From contig URDR01000018.1 in NCBI GenBank assembly GCA_900546645.1, forward strand, positions 1 to 42,802: 42,802 bases of DNA, written 5' to 3'. Position numbers and translations under genes: made by a program. Of this stretch, positions 1 to 8,657 are shown piece after piece; position 1 is the stretch's first letter; each line of letters starts with the position of its first letter. The notes under the pieces are model-generated. The model was not told the origin of the DNA. It searched no databases and saw only the letters and a list, made by a program, of their open reading frames with translations. Source of the stretch: an uncultured Bacteroides sp. (lineage in GTDB: Bacteria; Bacteroidota; Bacteroidia; Bacteroidales; Bacteroidaceae).

Positions 1-14
1 CATTCAAAAACAGA

Positions 15-58
15 AACGACCGGTTCTTCTTCCGAGAGGAACCGGTCGTTCTTTTTTT
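15..58 (+). terminator. Rho-independent terminator of an upstream gene
   Basis: A perfect 12-bp inverted repeat (15-26 with 39-50, core ACCGGT) with a 12-nt loop is followed by a run of eight T residues at 52-59. It ends a gene lying left of the window and sits directly against the promoter of sbcD. Confidence 0.85.
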
Positions 59-62
59 TCAC

Positions 63-70
63 TATCTTTG
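63..70 (+). promoter_or_regulatory. Bacteroides-type -7 element (sbcDC)
   Basis: TATCTTTG matches the Bacteroides -7 consensus TAnnTTTG and lies 28 bp before the chosen sbcD ATG. I see no clear -33 TTG at the usual spacing; that position is inside the preceding terminator. An alternative in-frame TTG at 68 overlaps this box, which argues against it as the start codon. Confidence 0.55.
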
Positions 71-97
71 GGGGAGAAAATAGAAAACCACAGACTT

Positions 98-1390
98 ATG
101 ATAAAAATCTTAGCTACCAGTGACTGGCACTTGGGAGAATATTTCCATTCATCCGACCGTCTGAAAGAGCAACAGCATTTTCTCAGCTGGCTGAAACAAA
201 AAGCTGCCACCTTACAACCCGACGCCTTGCTGGTGGCAGGCGACGTATTCGACAATAGCAATCCTTCGGCTGCGGCCCAGGAGACATACTACAATTTCCT
301 TTCCGAAATCACGGAAGCTTGTCCAGATATGACCATTGTGGTCATTGCCGGAAACCATGACTCTGCCACACGCCTTACCGCTCCTGCTGCTTTACTGAAA
401 AAACATCACATCGAAGTAAGAGGAAGAGTGGACCGTCAATGGATTCCTTCCGATAATAAACCGGGCGAAGGACAATGGATTTTCAACACTGAAAATCTCA
501 TTATCCCTATTTACACCAAAACGAAAGACGAACGCACATGGATAGCTGCCCTTCCCTACGTGCGAAACAGTGAACTGGGCTATGACAACAGCTATCCACA
601 AAGTATGCGGAAACTGATTACCCAACTCATGACAGATGCCAATAACCGACGGGAAGCAAACGAAGCCGTCATTATGATGGCGCATTTCTATGCCACTGGT
701 GCCGAAATAGCCAATAACTCTTCTGAAAACATCATCGTAGGGGGATTAGAGCAAATCAACGTGGCAGATATGGACACCCGCCCTACTTGCCTTATTTGCG
801 GACACATCCATAAGCGGCAAGCCATCTGGAACACCTCATGGGCTCGTTATACCGGAAGCCCTTTAAGCATGTCGTTTGCTGAAAAGAACAACAAACACGG
901 CATCGATTTAATCACGATTGAGAGCGGAAAGATGATAGGCAATCCTCATTTTATTGAATATACTCCGCAGCGTCGGCTCATAGAGATTCCGGAAGAAGGA
1001 GCCTTGCCTTTGAAGCAGGTTATCAGACAAATCGGACAGCTTCCCCGCAAGCAGCAAGATTCTCCAGAGACCATGAGCTATGTGGCTGTTAAGCTCTGCC
1101 GAGAGGATATTGACCTGACCAGCCGCAAGCAGATAAGCGATGAACTGAGTAAACGACATGCCATTTTTTCAAAGCTACAATGTATTGAAAAGATGGAGGT
1201 TTCTCAAACGGCTGACGAAAATAAGCCCACAGAGAGTTCACTGGACGATATTTACCAGCGTAACCCGTTAGATGCAATCATCATCGGATTCATCCGTGAA
1301 AACCAAATTGCCATCAGCGAACGTCAGATACAGCTGGCACAAACGGCAATTAACGAAGCCCAAAATATGAATGAGGAGGAAGAAGCATGA
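98..1390 (+). CDS. sbcD: Exonuclease subunit SbcD (Mre11 family)
   Basis: This is the nuclease subunit of the SbcCD (Rad50-Mre11 type) complex, which opens DNA hairpins and processes double-strand ends in the cytoplasm. The metallophosphoesterase motifs occur in order: DWH near residues 9-11, GDVFDN, GNHD and GHIH. At 430 aa it is of normal length for the family. I chose ATG 98 over the in-frame TTG at 68 because TTG falls in the promoter -7 box and the protein then begins MIKILATSDWHLG, as is typical. The 3' end overlaps sbcC by 4 bp (ATGA), which implies translational coupling and equal stoichiometry. Nothing appears broken. Confidence 0.95.
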   Translation: MIKILATSDWHLGEYFHSSDRLKEQQHFLSWLKQKAATLQPDALLVAGDVFDNSNPSAAAQETYYNFLSEITEACPDMTIVVIAGNHDSATRLTAPAALLKKHHIEVRGRVDRQWIPSDNKPGEGQWIFNTENLIIPIYTKTKDERTWIAALPYVRNSELGYDNSYPQSMRKLITQLMTDANNRREANEAVIMMAHFYATGAEIANNSSENIIVGGLEQINVADMDTRPTCLICGHIHKRQAIWNTSWARYTGSPLSMSFAEKNNKHGIDLITIESGKMIGNPHFIEYTPQRRLIEIPEEGALPLKQVIRQIGQLPRKQQDSPETMSYVAVKLCREDIDLTSRKQISDELSKRHAIFSKLQCIEKMEVSQTADENKPTESSLDDIYQRNPLDAIIIGFIRENQIAISERQIQLAQTAINEAQNMNEEEEA

Positions 1391-4365
1391 AAATCATACA
1401 ACTGTCAACTTATAACATTGCCTCACTGGAAGGCAAAAACCACATTGACTTTACCATCGGTCCCCTGGCCTCGTGCAAAATATTCAGCATTGTAGGTCCT
1501 ACGGGAAGTGGAAAATCGACCCTCTTAGATGCCATCTGTCTAGCCCTCTACGGCAAAGCTCCACGCTACAATGCCTCACTGTCGGCCATACAAAAAGATG
1601 AAGAAGGCGACGGAAAAAGCGTACTCCGCTCCAATGATGTACGAAACATCATGACCCGTGGCTCCAAACAATGCTACTGTCATCTGATTTTCGAAGCCAA
1701 CGACCACCGCCTTTATCAGGCAGAATGGAGTACCGAACTGAAGCGCACCAACTATGCCACAGCCAAGAACCTCCTCCGTGAGGTGACACGCAGCGCTACA
1801 GGCGAATTCATTTTTAAGGACAAGGAAGAAAACCGCAAGGCAGAAGAGGTCATCGGCCTGCAATACGAGCAGTTTGTACGGACCGTGCTGCTGGCTCAGG
1901 GAGCATTCGACGGATTCCTCAAAGCTGAATCGAACGAAAAATCAGTCTTGCTGGAGCGACTCACCGGAATCACCATCTATCAGCGTATAGCCGAGCGTAT
2001 CCGCATCCATCATGAGGAAGCCAAACAACGGAAGCTGGATATCGACAGCCGCATCGGTATCAGAAAAGAACAGCTCATTGAGGATGAAGAAGAGGTCAAC
2101 GAGCTCACTCTCAGTATAGAGAAAGAAAAGGAGGAAACTGCACGGATTGTGCAGTTAAACAAGACCTGCACCCGGCAGCTGCAATGGTGGAACGAGGAGG
2201 AAAAACTGAACCAAACGCTGCTGAAAACCGACCTCCGTATCAAGCAGATAGAAGCAGAATTGGAACGCATGGCGGAAAAACGCGAATGGATCCAGCTTTA
2301 TGATGCAGCACACGACGCACTGGCGTATGTATCGGCCTCAGAAAAGGCGCAACAAGACTATTCACGATTCTCTCAAAAAGCCCAGGAAGCGTATAAGACT
2401 GAACAGGCACTGCAAGCCCAGTTGAACGACAGTGAAAAGACCCTGACCTCACTGAAGCAAAAAGAGCAGGAAGCAGCCGCACATTATGAACAGATGAAGC
2501 CTCGCATCCAGCAAGCACAGAATCTGCAGACGGAAATCAATCAGTTGAAAGAACTCGAAGCGGGAGCCAAACAAGAGGTGAATACCTGTCGAAAAGCCCA
2601 AGAAGACAATGAGAAAGAGATTGCCAGCAGCCAGAAAAAGATTCAAAGCATGCGTGAACGTTATCTCAAGGCAACGAAGGAACTGGATGCCCTGAAAGAG
2701 TTACATGCCAACGCGGTTGAAGAGAAAATAAACCAAACAAAAAATCAGGAGCAAGCCTACGAGCAGCTGCAGAACAAATGGAAAGAGGTAGATGGTGAAC
2801 AGCTGCAGCGCAGCCGTGATAGGGCCTTCACCGTACGTAGCGTGGGAAGTAAGATTGCCGAGATGCGGAAGCAGCTGGAAGAGGGACAGAAATGTCCGGT
2901 ATGTGGAGCAACCGAACACCCCGATGCCGCACATGACATCTTGCATCTGGCCGACTTCAAAGATGAGTTGGAGCGCGACTTCAGCGAAAAGGAGCAGGCT
3001 CTGGCCAATTACAATCAAGCCATGACACACCTGCAACAACTGCAACAAACATTAAGCAAGGCAGAAAGTGAAACAGCTAAGCTGAAGGAGAAGCAACAGA
3101 AAGAAGTGGAGCAAAAACAGAAGGAAATCAATGAGTTGGTCATGGAAGGCACTGCATTGAAGGCTAGTTGTACTGAGCGGGAGCGCATGAAAGAGGAGAA
3201 AGAGAACGCGCTGAAAACTGCTCTAATGAAATACAATCAGCTTACTGAACAGTCGGCAGAAAAGCAGGCTGCATTCAACCAGCTCCTGGAGGGTAAGACT
3301 GTGAAGGAAGTGGAAGAAACGCTGACACGGGCACTCAAAAAAGCAACCGACGAGCTGTCTAATTTGAAAGACAGCATGGCCAAGTTGCAATCCAAGCTCT
3401 CGGCTGCCCATGCGGCCTTTACCAATCACACGCAGGAAAGCATGAACAGTCAAGCACAAGCTGCAGAAATGTGTGCCCGGATAGACCAATGGCTCACCGC
3501 ATACAATGCTGATGACAACAAGCCTGAACTGACTAAAGAAAAGCTTTTACAGCTAGCTCATGAAGATACCAACTGGAATGCCTTGCGGGAGCGAATCAAC
3601 AAAACGGTTCAAGAGAAAGTGGCAGCAAAGACACTATTCGATAAAGCCACCCACGACCTGGAAGTACATAGTAAAGACAAACCGGAGCAAGACAAAGAAC
3701 GGATCAATCTCCAGCTCCAGGAAACCGACCAACAGCTGCAAACTTCAACCGAGAAACTAGGCCGCCTAACCGCACGCTTGAACAGTCATCAGGAAGCACT
3801 TAAAGCGATCGGAGAACTTGCCGAACAGTCTGTACAAGCCAATGCCGATGCAACCGACTGGGCACTGCTCTATAAAGCAATCGGAGGGAATAAAGAAGGG
3901 AAACTCCTTCGGCAGATAGCTCAGTGCGTCACCCTCAGTTTCCTGGTCAAGCATGCCAACAAGCAACTGCGGCTGTTCAATCAGCGCTATAGCCTCAAGC
4001 AGTTGGAAAACACACTGACGCTCCGAATCGTCGACCATGAGCGCGGCGACGAGGAACGCGTCGTCTCTTCTCTGTCGGGTGGAGAGACTTTTATTGTCAG
4101 TTTAGCTCTTGCCTTAGCACTCAGCGACCTGTCATCGCGAAATGTAGCCTTCAAAAATCTGTTTATCGATGAAGGATTCGGTACGCTCGACCAAGACAGC
4201 CTGCATATGGTCATCGATGCACTGGCCACCCTACAATCAGAACAAGGCAAAACCGTAGGAGTTATCAGCCATACGGCCGAGATGAGCGCTGGCATCAGCA
4301 CCCAAATTTGTATTACTCCCACCGGTAACGGATGCAGCCGCCTACAAGTGCAAAACACCTTCTGA
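1387..4365 (+). CDS. sbcC: Exonuclease subunit SbcC (Rad50-like SMC ATPase)
   Basis: This 992-aa ATPase is the partner of SbcD. It has Walker A GPTGSGKST at residues 37-45, then two long coiled-coil arms rich in Glu, Lys and Gln. Between the arms is a zinc hook, CPVC, at residues 503-506. The C-terminal lobe carries the LSGGE signature near residue 896 and a Walker B/D-loop region (FIDEGFGTLD). The zinc hook dimerises two SbcC chains, and ATP hydrolysis controls access of DNA to SbcD. It starts inside the last codons of sbcD (ATGA overlap). Known substrates of SbcCD are hairpins, and a strongly palindromic region lies immediately downstream; that proximity is probably coincidental. Confidence 0.95.
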   Translation: MKIIQLSTYNIASLEGKNHIDFTIGPLASCKIFSIVGPTGSGKSTLLDAICLALYGKAPRYNASLSAIQKDEEGDGKSVLRSNDVRNIMTRGSKQCYCHLIFEANDHRLYQAEWSTELKRTNYATAKNLLREVTRSATGEFIFKDKEENRKAEEVIGLQYEQFVRTVLLAQGAFDGFLKAESNEKSVLLERLTGITIYQRIAERIRIHHEEAKQRKLDIDSRIGIRKEQLIEDEEEVNELTLSIEKEKEETARIVQLNKTCTRQLQWWNEEEKLNQTLLKTDLRIKQIEAELERMAEKREWIQLYDAAHDALAYVSASEKAQQDYSRFSQKAQEAYKTEQALQAQLNDSEKTLTSLKQKEQEAAAHYEQMKPRIQQAQNLQTEINQLKELEAGAKQEVNTCRKAQEDNEKEIASSQKKIQSMRERYLKATKELDALKELHANAVEEKINQTKNQEQAYEQLQNKWKEVDGEQLQRSRDRAFTVRSVGSKIAEMRKQLEEGQKCPVCGATEHPDAAHDILHLADFKDELERDFSEKEQALANYNQAMTHLQQLQQTLSKAESETAKLKEKQQKEVEQKQKEINELVMEGTALKASCTERERMKEEKENALKTALMKYNQLTEQSAEKQAAFNQLLEGKTVKEVEETLTRALKKATDELSNLKDSMAKLQSKLSAAHAAFTNHTQESMNSQAQAAEMCARIDQWLTAYNADDNKPELTKEKLLQLAHEDTNWNALRERINKTVQEKVAAKTLFDKATHDLEVHSKDKPEQDKERINLQLQETDQQLQTSTEKLGRLTARLNSHQEALKAIGELAEQSVQANADATDWALLYKAIGGNKEGKLLRQIAQCVTLSFLVKHANKQLRLFNQRYSLKQLENTLTLRIVDHERGDEERVVSSLSGGETFIVSLALALALSDLSSRNVAFKNLFIDEGFGTLDQDSLHMVIDALATLQSEQGKTVGVISHTAEMSAGISTQICITPTGNGCSRLQVQNTF

Positions 4366-4394
4366 CAACTCCCCCACAGAAAAAGAAACACCTT

Positions 4395-4455
4395 ACACAA
4401 TTCTCTTTCTTAACTCGCCCGGTTCAGTCCGGTCGGTTAAGAAAGAGAATTGTGT
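4395..4455. repeat. Long perfect inverted repeat after sbcC
   Basis: Two perfect 20-bp arms (4395-4414 and 4436-4455, beginning ACACAATTCTC) flank a 21-nt centre that can pair further (CGCCCGG with CCGGTCG, one mismatch). The hairpin starts 30 bp after the sbcC stop. No T-run follows on the plus strand, so it is not a classic intrinsic terminator. It may still protect or end the sbcDC transcript, or be a dispersed palindromic element. Confidence 0.75.
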
Positions 4456-4582
4456 CAGCTTACGGCCGAGAACCTGTAACTCGACTGTTATCTCGTAATA
4501 AGATGTAATCGGAATCATTTCTGTGGAAAGCGGACTATAGACCACGACTCTATGAGTATCTTTCAAGGGAAGCAAAAAAGAG

Positions 4583-4676
4583 TCCAGTCCTCCCGCGGGA
4601 GGACTCCAGTACTTCGGTGGGAATACTGCGGTACTTCCGCGGGAGGACTCCGGCATATCGGGCAGACATGTCTGCC
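4583..4676. repeat. Cluster of GC-rich palindromes and direct repeats
   Basis: A 20-bp perfect palindrome (4586-4605, centre CCCGCGGG) is followed 44 bp later by a second copy of CCGCGGGAGGACTCC (4593-4607 and 4637-4651). A 16-bp perfect palindrome, GGCAGACATGTCTGCC, follows at 4661-4676. GTACTTC also occurs twice between them. The cluster sits about 30 bp upstream of the FKBP promoter. The remainder of this intergenic stretch (4456-4582) shows nothing I recognise. Confidence 0.75.
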
Positions 4677-4705
4677 GAACATTAGGATAACCACCGATTT
4701 GTTTG

Positions 4706-4713
4706 TACCTTTG
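4706..4713 (+). promoter_or_regulatory. Bacteroides-type -7 element (FKBP gene)
   Basis: TACCTTTG matches TAnnTTTG and is 24 bp upstream of the ATG at 4738. The -33 box is not obvious. Confidence 0.55.
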
Positions 4714-4737
4714 CAGCCTCAACAATAACTTACACGT

Positions 4738-5136
4738 ATGGGAAAACAAGAATACATGCAAGCCAACAAAGAATGGCTGGCAGCAAAGGCTGCCGAGGAG
4801 GGTGTGAAAGCCCTGCCTAAAGGGATTTATTACAAAGTATTGACCAACGGCAAGAACGACGGAAAGCATCCTACCCCGCGAAGCATCGTGACTGCCCATT
4901 ATACAGGACGCACCATCAACGGAAAGAAATTTGACAGCAGCAAGGGAGGTGCACCGATTGCCTTCCGGTTATGCGACTTGATTGAAGGCTGGATTATTGC
5001 CATGCAACAAATGTGCGTGGGAGATAAATGGGAGGTTTATATTCCTGCGGAGATGGGCTATGGTAAATTCTCACAGCCCGGTATCCCCGGAGGTTCTACC
5101 TTGATTTTTGAAATCGAATTATTGGGTATCGCCTGA
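4738..5136 (+). CDS. FKBP-type peptidyl-prolyl cis-trans isomerase
   Basis: This 132-aa single-domain protein has the FKBP signature stretches: VTAHYTGRTINGKKFDSS, then LIEGWIIAMQQMCVGDKWEVYIPAEMGYG, and GGSTLIFEIELL at the C-terminus. These proteins isomerise X-Pro bonds and help folding. There is no signal peptide or lipobox, so it should be cytoplasmic, unlike the exported FKBPs common in Bacteroidales. A short helical N-terminal extension (about 25 aa) precedes the domain. It has its own promoter. Its last 18 bp overlap the 3' end of the convergent methyltransferase gene, with no terminator between them. Confidence 0.9.
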   Translation: MGKQEYMQANKEWLAAKAAEEGVKALPKGIYYKVLTNGKNDGKHPTPRSIVTAHYTGRTINGKKFDSSKGGAPIAFRLCDLIEGWIIAMQQMCVGDKWEVYIPAEMGYGKFSQPGIPGGSTLIFEIELLGIA

Positions 5137-5952
5137 TTTTATCGTCAAAGCATCTTTACTTCGTAATTCCCAAAATGCCACGGCAGAAGCGGCCGCTACA
5201 TTAAGTGAATCTACTCCGTGGTACATGGGAATACGCACCACATAATCGGCTTCGGCGATGGCATCGGAGGGAAGACCGTCGCCTTCGGTACCCAACACAA
5301 AAGCCAGCCGAGGCTCAGCTTTCAGAGAAGGATCATCCAGCGATACAGACTGGTCGGTAAGAGCTAATGCCGCTGTACAAAACCCTAATGCTTTCAGCTG
5401 AGCAAAAGGTTTTTCTGCCCATGTCCAAGGCACCAAGAACACAGAACCCATAGATACCCGTACCGCACGACGGTTAAGCGGGTCGCATGAATCAGGGCTG
5501 AGCAAGACGGCATCAATCCCCAAGGCAGCAGCCGATCGGAAGATGGCACCGATATTGGTGGTATCGGTCACTCCGTAAATCACGGCTACCCGACGTGCCT
5601 CTCGGCAAACCTCACTTACCTCAAGCGGCTGTTTGCGACGCATCGCACAAAGTACCCCTCGCGTCAGCGTATAGCCCGTAAGCTGAGCAAGCAAATCGCG
5701 TGCTCCAGTATACACAGGTATATCCCCCACCCGCTGAATAATATCGGCTGCATCTCCCTCAATATGTTTTCGCTCACAAAGCAAAGCAAGCGGTTCGTAT
5801 CCGGCATCGAGTGCCACCCGAATCACTTTCGGACTCTCGGCTATGAAAATTCCCCGAAGCGGGTCTAAACGGTTGCGCAACTGAGCTTCGGTCAGGGTAC
5901 TGAACACCTCTACTCCCGAATGCTCTAAGGAGGTTATTTCTATAATCGGCAT
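5119..5952 (-). CDS. SpoU/TrmH-family RNA 2'-O-methyltransferase
   Basis: This is a SAM-dependent ribose methyltransferase with the SPOUT knot. All three family motifs are visible: NIGAIFRSAAALG near residue 133, VLGTEGDGLPSDA, and IPMYHGVDSLNVAAASAVAFWEL. The N-terminal ~100 aa resemble the substrate-binding extension of rRNA-modifying members (RlmB/TsnR-like), so rRNA is a more likely target than tRNA, but the exact nucleotide cannot be read from the sequence. At 277 aa the length is normal. It lies 24 bp downstream of the hypothetical gene at 5977-6543 and is probably co-transcribed with it. Confidence 0.88.
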   Translation of the reverse strand: MPIIEITSLEHSGVEVFSTLTEAQLRNRLDPLRGIFIAESPKVIRVALDAGYEPLALLCERKHIEGDAADIIQRVGDIPVYTGARDLLAQLTGYTLTRGVLCAMRRKQPLEVSEVCREARRVAVIYGVTDTTNIGAIFRSAAALGIDAVLLSPDSCDPLNRRAVRVSMGSVFLVPWTWAEKPFAQLKALGFCTAALALTDQSVSLDDPSLKAEPRLAFVLGTEGDGLPSDAIAEADYVVRIPMYHGVDSLNVAAASAVAFWELRSKDALTIKSGDTQ

Positions 5953-5976
5953 AACTGATTTCTCTTTTCCAGCTAC

Positions 5977-6543
5977 TTAACTAAGCAAATTATCCGACAA
6001 ATCGACTTTCTCAAACTTATATCCTAAGCGCTTCAGCTCCAGTGCTTCTCCGATACGGAACATCACATCGCAAGCCCGTACAAAGACATGGAAAGCCATC
6101 ACGCTGCCCGGCTCAATCTGCTCCCGGCGAATCAGAGTTACAGTGGTCTGTGCACAGCGGCGAATCATTTCCTCCAATGCCACTGTCTCAGGAGCGTCCA
6201 GCTCAAGCCCCAGCAATTTCTGCACAATGTGTTCATCCATATCATCGAATCCCTGTTCCCCGTAAAAAGCCTGATAAGATGCTTTTGAATACACCTCCCA
6301 GTCGGCATCCCATCCACAAGCCAGTGCCATTCCTAAATAAGCAGCCCAAGCCACCGATACTGTAGGGTAATCTTGCACCTGCTCTACAGCATCAGCCAAG
6401 TATTCGGGACGTATTTCCTGCCATTTTTCATTGATATCATCGGTGGTGAGCAACACCTTTTCAAGCATACCATAAGAGGTGCATAAGCGCAACAATTCTT
6501 GTTCCAACTTTTCCTCAAAACGATTTAAAAAGTCTTTTTCCAT
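5977..6543 (-). CDS. Conserved hypothetical protein, 188 aa
   Basis: I do not recognise a family. The protein is mostly helical, acidic and Leu-rich. It has no signal peptide, and there is a moderately hydrophobic stretch in the middle (VSVAWAAYLGMALACGW) that could be a buried helix rather than a true membrane span. It is the first gene of a two-gene unit with the RNA methyltransferase and has a good upstream -7 box. Codon use is like that of the neighbouring core genes, which suggests a long-resident gene of this order of bacteria. Confidence 0.7.
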   Translation of the reverse strand: MEKDFLNRFEEKLEQELLRLCTSYGMLEKVLLTTDDINEKWQEIRPEYLADAVEQVQDYPTVSVAWAAYLGMALACGWDADWEVYSKASYQAFYGEQGFDDMDEHIVQKLLGLELDAPETVALEEMIRRCAQTTVTLIRREQIEPGSVMAFHVFVRACDVMFRIGEALELKRLGYKFEKVDLSDNLLS

Positions 6544-6564
6544 ATTTCTTCATTTTCCGGCAGA

Positions 6565-6572
6565 CAAAAGTA
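6565..6572 (-). promoter_or_regulatory. Bacteroides-type -7 element, minus strand
   Basis: Read on the minus strand this is TACTTTTG, 21 bp before the start at 6543. It should drive the hypothetical gene and the methyltransferase. Confidence 0.55.
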
Positions 6573-6616
6573 CAAATAAAAAATCACAGCGCAAACAAGC
6601 ATAAAGAAGGGAAAAG

Positions 6617-7378
6617 TCAGGAAGGCTGTTCTTCGGATAAAATCAAGTTCAGTAATTCCCTGTTTGCCTTACTGTTTATTTCCAGTTCTCTTTCCTCCTC
6701 AAAAACGTCTAAAGAAGAAGAGCACTCTCCGCAGATATCTATTCCGATAACATTTTCCTTTTTCAGGATGGCAGAAAGAACTTCTTCCAGTTCAGGCAAA
6801 GGAAGAGAGCCCTGATCCCAGTTCGTAACTGCCGAATTTCTATCTAATACATCTTTATCTACTGATATATAGACAGGCTCATTCAAATGTTCTTCAGAAA
6901 ACAGTTTCCATCCCTCCTCATGGCTAAGTTCAACTTCACTATAAAATTTCAAGCGCGAACCATAATCAGGATGCAAACTTTTTATCAACGCTTCGGATGC
7001 CCCGATAATACATACCTTACGGAGATAAGGATTCGAATCTAATACTTCTTTCACCCAACATCCGCATGACATCAGCTTATCAAATAAAGAAGGTTGCATA
7101 TCCGGATGATGATCAAACACAATCAGCGAAAAAGGTTCTCTGATTTTATCTGTCCAGAATTTACTGATATAATGATAGTTTCCCGAATCAATAAAGTGTA
7201 CTCCTTCGGGAGAGAAGGAAGAGATTCTGGCCTTGATTTCCTGTGCCGCATGTTCGTCGCAATAACAGTCTGTTCCATACAAGTCGGTACAATCCAGCCA
7301 CTTAAAACGAAGATTATCCATAAACCTTTCCTGCTCATATACATGAGTGAAATTCATGATAACAATATCTTTCCTCAT
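6617..7378 (-). CDS. Arginase-fold (ureohydrolase-like) protein
   Basis: The 253-aa protein keeps the two metal-binding signatures of the arginase/agmatinase fold: DHHPD at residues 89-93 (equivalent to DxHxD) and SVDKDVLD at 172-179 (equivalent to SxDxDxxD). His69 lies in a plausible position for the remaining ligand. A two-metal hydrolase on a C-N bond is therefore likely. The rest of the sequence diverges from true arginases, and the substrate (arginine, agmatine, formiminoglutamate or another amide) is unknown. It is closest in character to the UPF0489-type proteins. It has no signal peptide and is monocistronic with its own promoter. Base composition is somewhat more AT-rich than that of its neighbours. 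Confidence 0.75.
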   Translation of the reverse strand: MRKDIVIMNFTHVYEQERFMDNLRFKWLDCTDLYGTDCYCDEHAAQEIKARISSFSPEGVHFIDSGNYHYISKFWTDKIREPFSLIVFDHHPDMQPSLFDKLMSCGCWVKEVLDSNPYLRKVCIIGASEALIKSLHPDYGSRLKFYSEVELSHEEGWKLFSEEHLNEPVYISVDKDVLDRNSAVTNWDQGSLPLPELEEVLSAILKKENVIGIDICGECSSSLDVFEEERELEINSKANRELLNLILSEEQPS

Positions 7379-7408
7379 ATTCTTTCATTCTTATATTATC
7401 TGCTTCTG

Positions 7409-7439
7409 CAAATTTACATAAAGAGCATGCGGCTGCAAA
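7409..7439 (-). promoter_or_regulatory. Promoter of the arginase-fold gene
   Basis: On the minus strand a TTTG (7436-7439) is followed after exactly 19 bp by TAAATTTG (7409-7416), the canonical Bacteroides -33/-7 pair. The start codon is about 30 bp downstream. Confidence 0.7.
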
Positions 7440-7571
7440 ATTTATCAGTTTCTTTATTTCCCCGAAGCCTGCTTTCCGGAAAATCCAGACCGGACAAGAT
7501 TTTTGCATGCCCGCCAGCCGGCTAATTCCCTAAAATGAGAGTTCTTTTAGAAAATTATCAACTTTCTTTTC

Positions 7572-7579
7572 TACTTTTG
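7572..7579 (+). promoter_or_regulatory. Bacteroides-type -7 element (aldolase gene)
   Basis: TACTTTTG matches TAnnTTTG and lies 23 bp before the ATG at 7603. Together with the minus-strand promoter at 7409-7439 it makes this a divergent promoter region. Confidence 0.55.
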
Positions 7580-7602
7580 CAACAGATTTAAAAACGAAGA
7601 CT

Positions 7603-8628
7603 ATGATGCATTTTGATACAGACTACATGGAGGGAGCCCATCCAGACGTGATGCGCCGCCTCTTGGAAACAAACTTGGAGCAAACCGTGGGATACGGAAG
7701 CGACCCTTATACACAGCGTGCAAAAGATTTAATACGCAAAGCTTGCGGAGTGCCCGAAGCTGGGGTACATTTCCTGGTGGGAGGAACTCAAACCAACTCT
7801 ACGGTAATTGATGGTTTACTCAGACAGCATGAAGGAGTCATTGCTGCCGAAACGGCACACATCAATGTGCATGAGTCGGGAGCGATTGAAGCAACCGGCC
7901 ATAAGGTACTCACTTTGCCTCAGCACAACGGGAAACTGGAAGCAGAAGAGGTGGAAAAATATATTACCGATTTTTACCGGGATGAAACATATGAACACAT
8001 GGTGGCCCCGGGAATGGTATATATCTCTCACCCCACGGAATTAGGAACACTTTACAGTCTGGATGAATTGGAAAAACTGAGTGCTGTGTGCCGTCGGGCC
8101 AACATTCCGCTTTATATGGATGGAGCCAGACTGGGATATGGACTGGCTGCGGAGAATACGGAGGTTACACTTACTGATATTGCCCGCCTCTGCGATGTTT
8201 TTTACATCGGAGGGACCAAGGTAGGAGCACTGTTTGGAGAAGCGGTGGTTGCCCCCGACCCGAAACGACTTCCGCATTTCTTTCCCTTAATCAAACAGCA
8301 TGGAGCTTTGCTTGCTAAAGGACGCTTATTGGGCATCCAGTTTGAAACACTGTTTACAGACCATCTGTATGAGCGCATGAGTAAACATGCCGTACGCCTT
8401 GCCTTAAAACTGAAGGAGGCTTTCAAAAGTAAAGGATATAAACTGCAGCTTGATTCTCCTACCAACCAACAGTTTGTCTGTCTTCCCAATGAAACTATCG
8501 ACCGGCTTCTACAACATGCCACCTTCGAACTGTGGGGGCCACGCGGCGAAAAGGAAACAGTGGTTCGTTTTGTAACCAGTTGGGCTACACGCGAAGAAGA
8601 CGTAGATGCTTTTATTCGTTTACTCTAA
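7603..8628 (+). CDS. Low-specificity L-threonine aldolase / beta-eliminating lyase
   Basis: This fold-type I PLP enzyme of 341 aa is threonine aldolase-like and would cleave L-threonine or allo-threonine to glycine and acetaldehyde. The N-terminus (FDTDYMEGAHPDVMRRLLETN...YGSDPYT) is typical of the family. The PLP-contacting segments GGTQTN and YMDGARLGYG are present, and the Schiff-base lysine is Lys206 in YIGGTKVGALFGE. There are two adjacent ATG codons; I used the first. A DUF1847 gene follows after 29 bp on the same strand and is probably co-transcribed. Related beta-eliminating lyases cannot be excluded from motifs alone. Confidence 0.85.
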   Translation: MMHFDTDYMEGAHPDVMRRLLETNLEQTVGYGSDPYTQRAKDLIRKACGVPEAGVHFLVGGTQTNSTVIDGLLRQHEGVIAAETAHINVHESGAIEATGHKVLTLPQHNGKLEAEEVEKYITDFYRDETYEHMVAPGMVYISHPTELGTLYSLDELEKLSAVCRRANIPLYMDGARLGYGLAAENTEVTLTDIARLCDVFYIGGTKVGALFGEAVVAPDPKRLPHFFPLIKQHGALLAKGRLLGIQFETLFTDHLYERMSKHAVRLALKLKEAFKSKGYKLQLDSPTNQQFVCLPNETIDRLLQHATFELWGPRGEKETVVRFVTSWATREEDVDAFIRLL

Positions 8629-8657
8629 CCAGATTTGATTCAAAAAGACGACCCATT

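Noticed and set aside
4393..4899. 168-aa minus-strand ORF across the palindrome region
   Set aside because: It runs antisense to the FKBP gene and across inverted repeats, and the translation has no recognisable fold. The palindromes make it open by chance.
8532..8657. N-terminal extension of the DUF1847 gene
   Set aside because: The extra 42 residues overlap the end of the aldolase gene in another frame and look random (Arg-rich). Start 8658 gives the family N-terminus.
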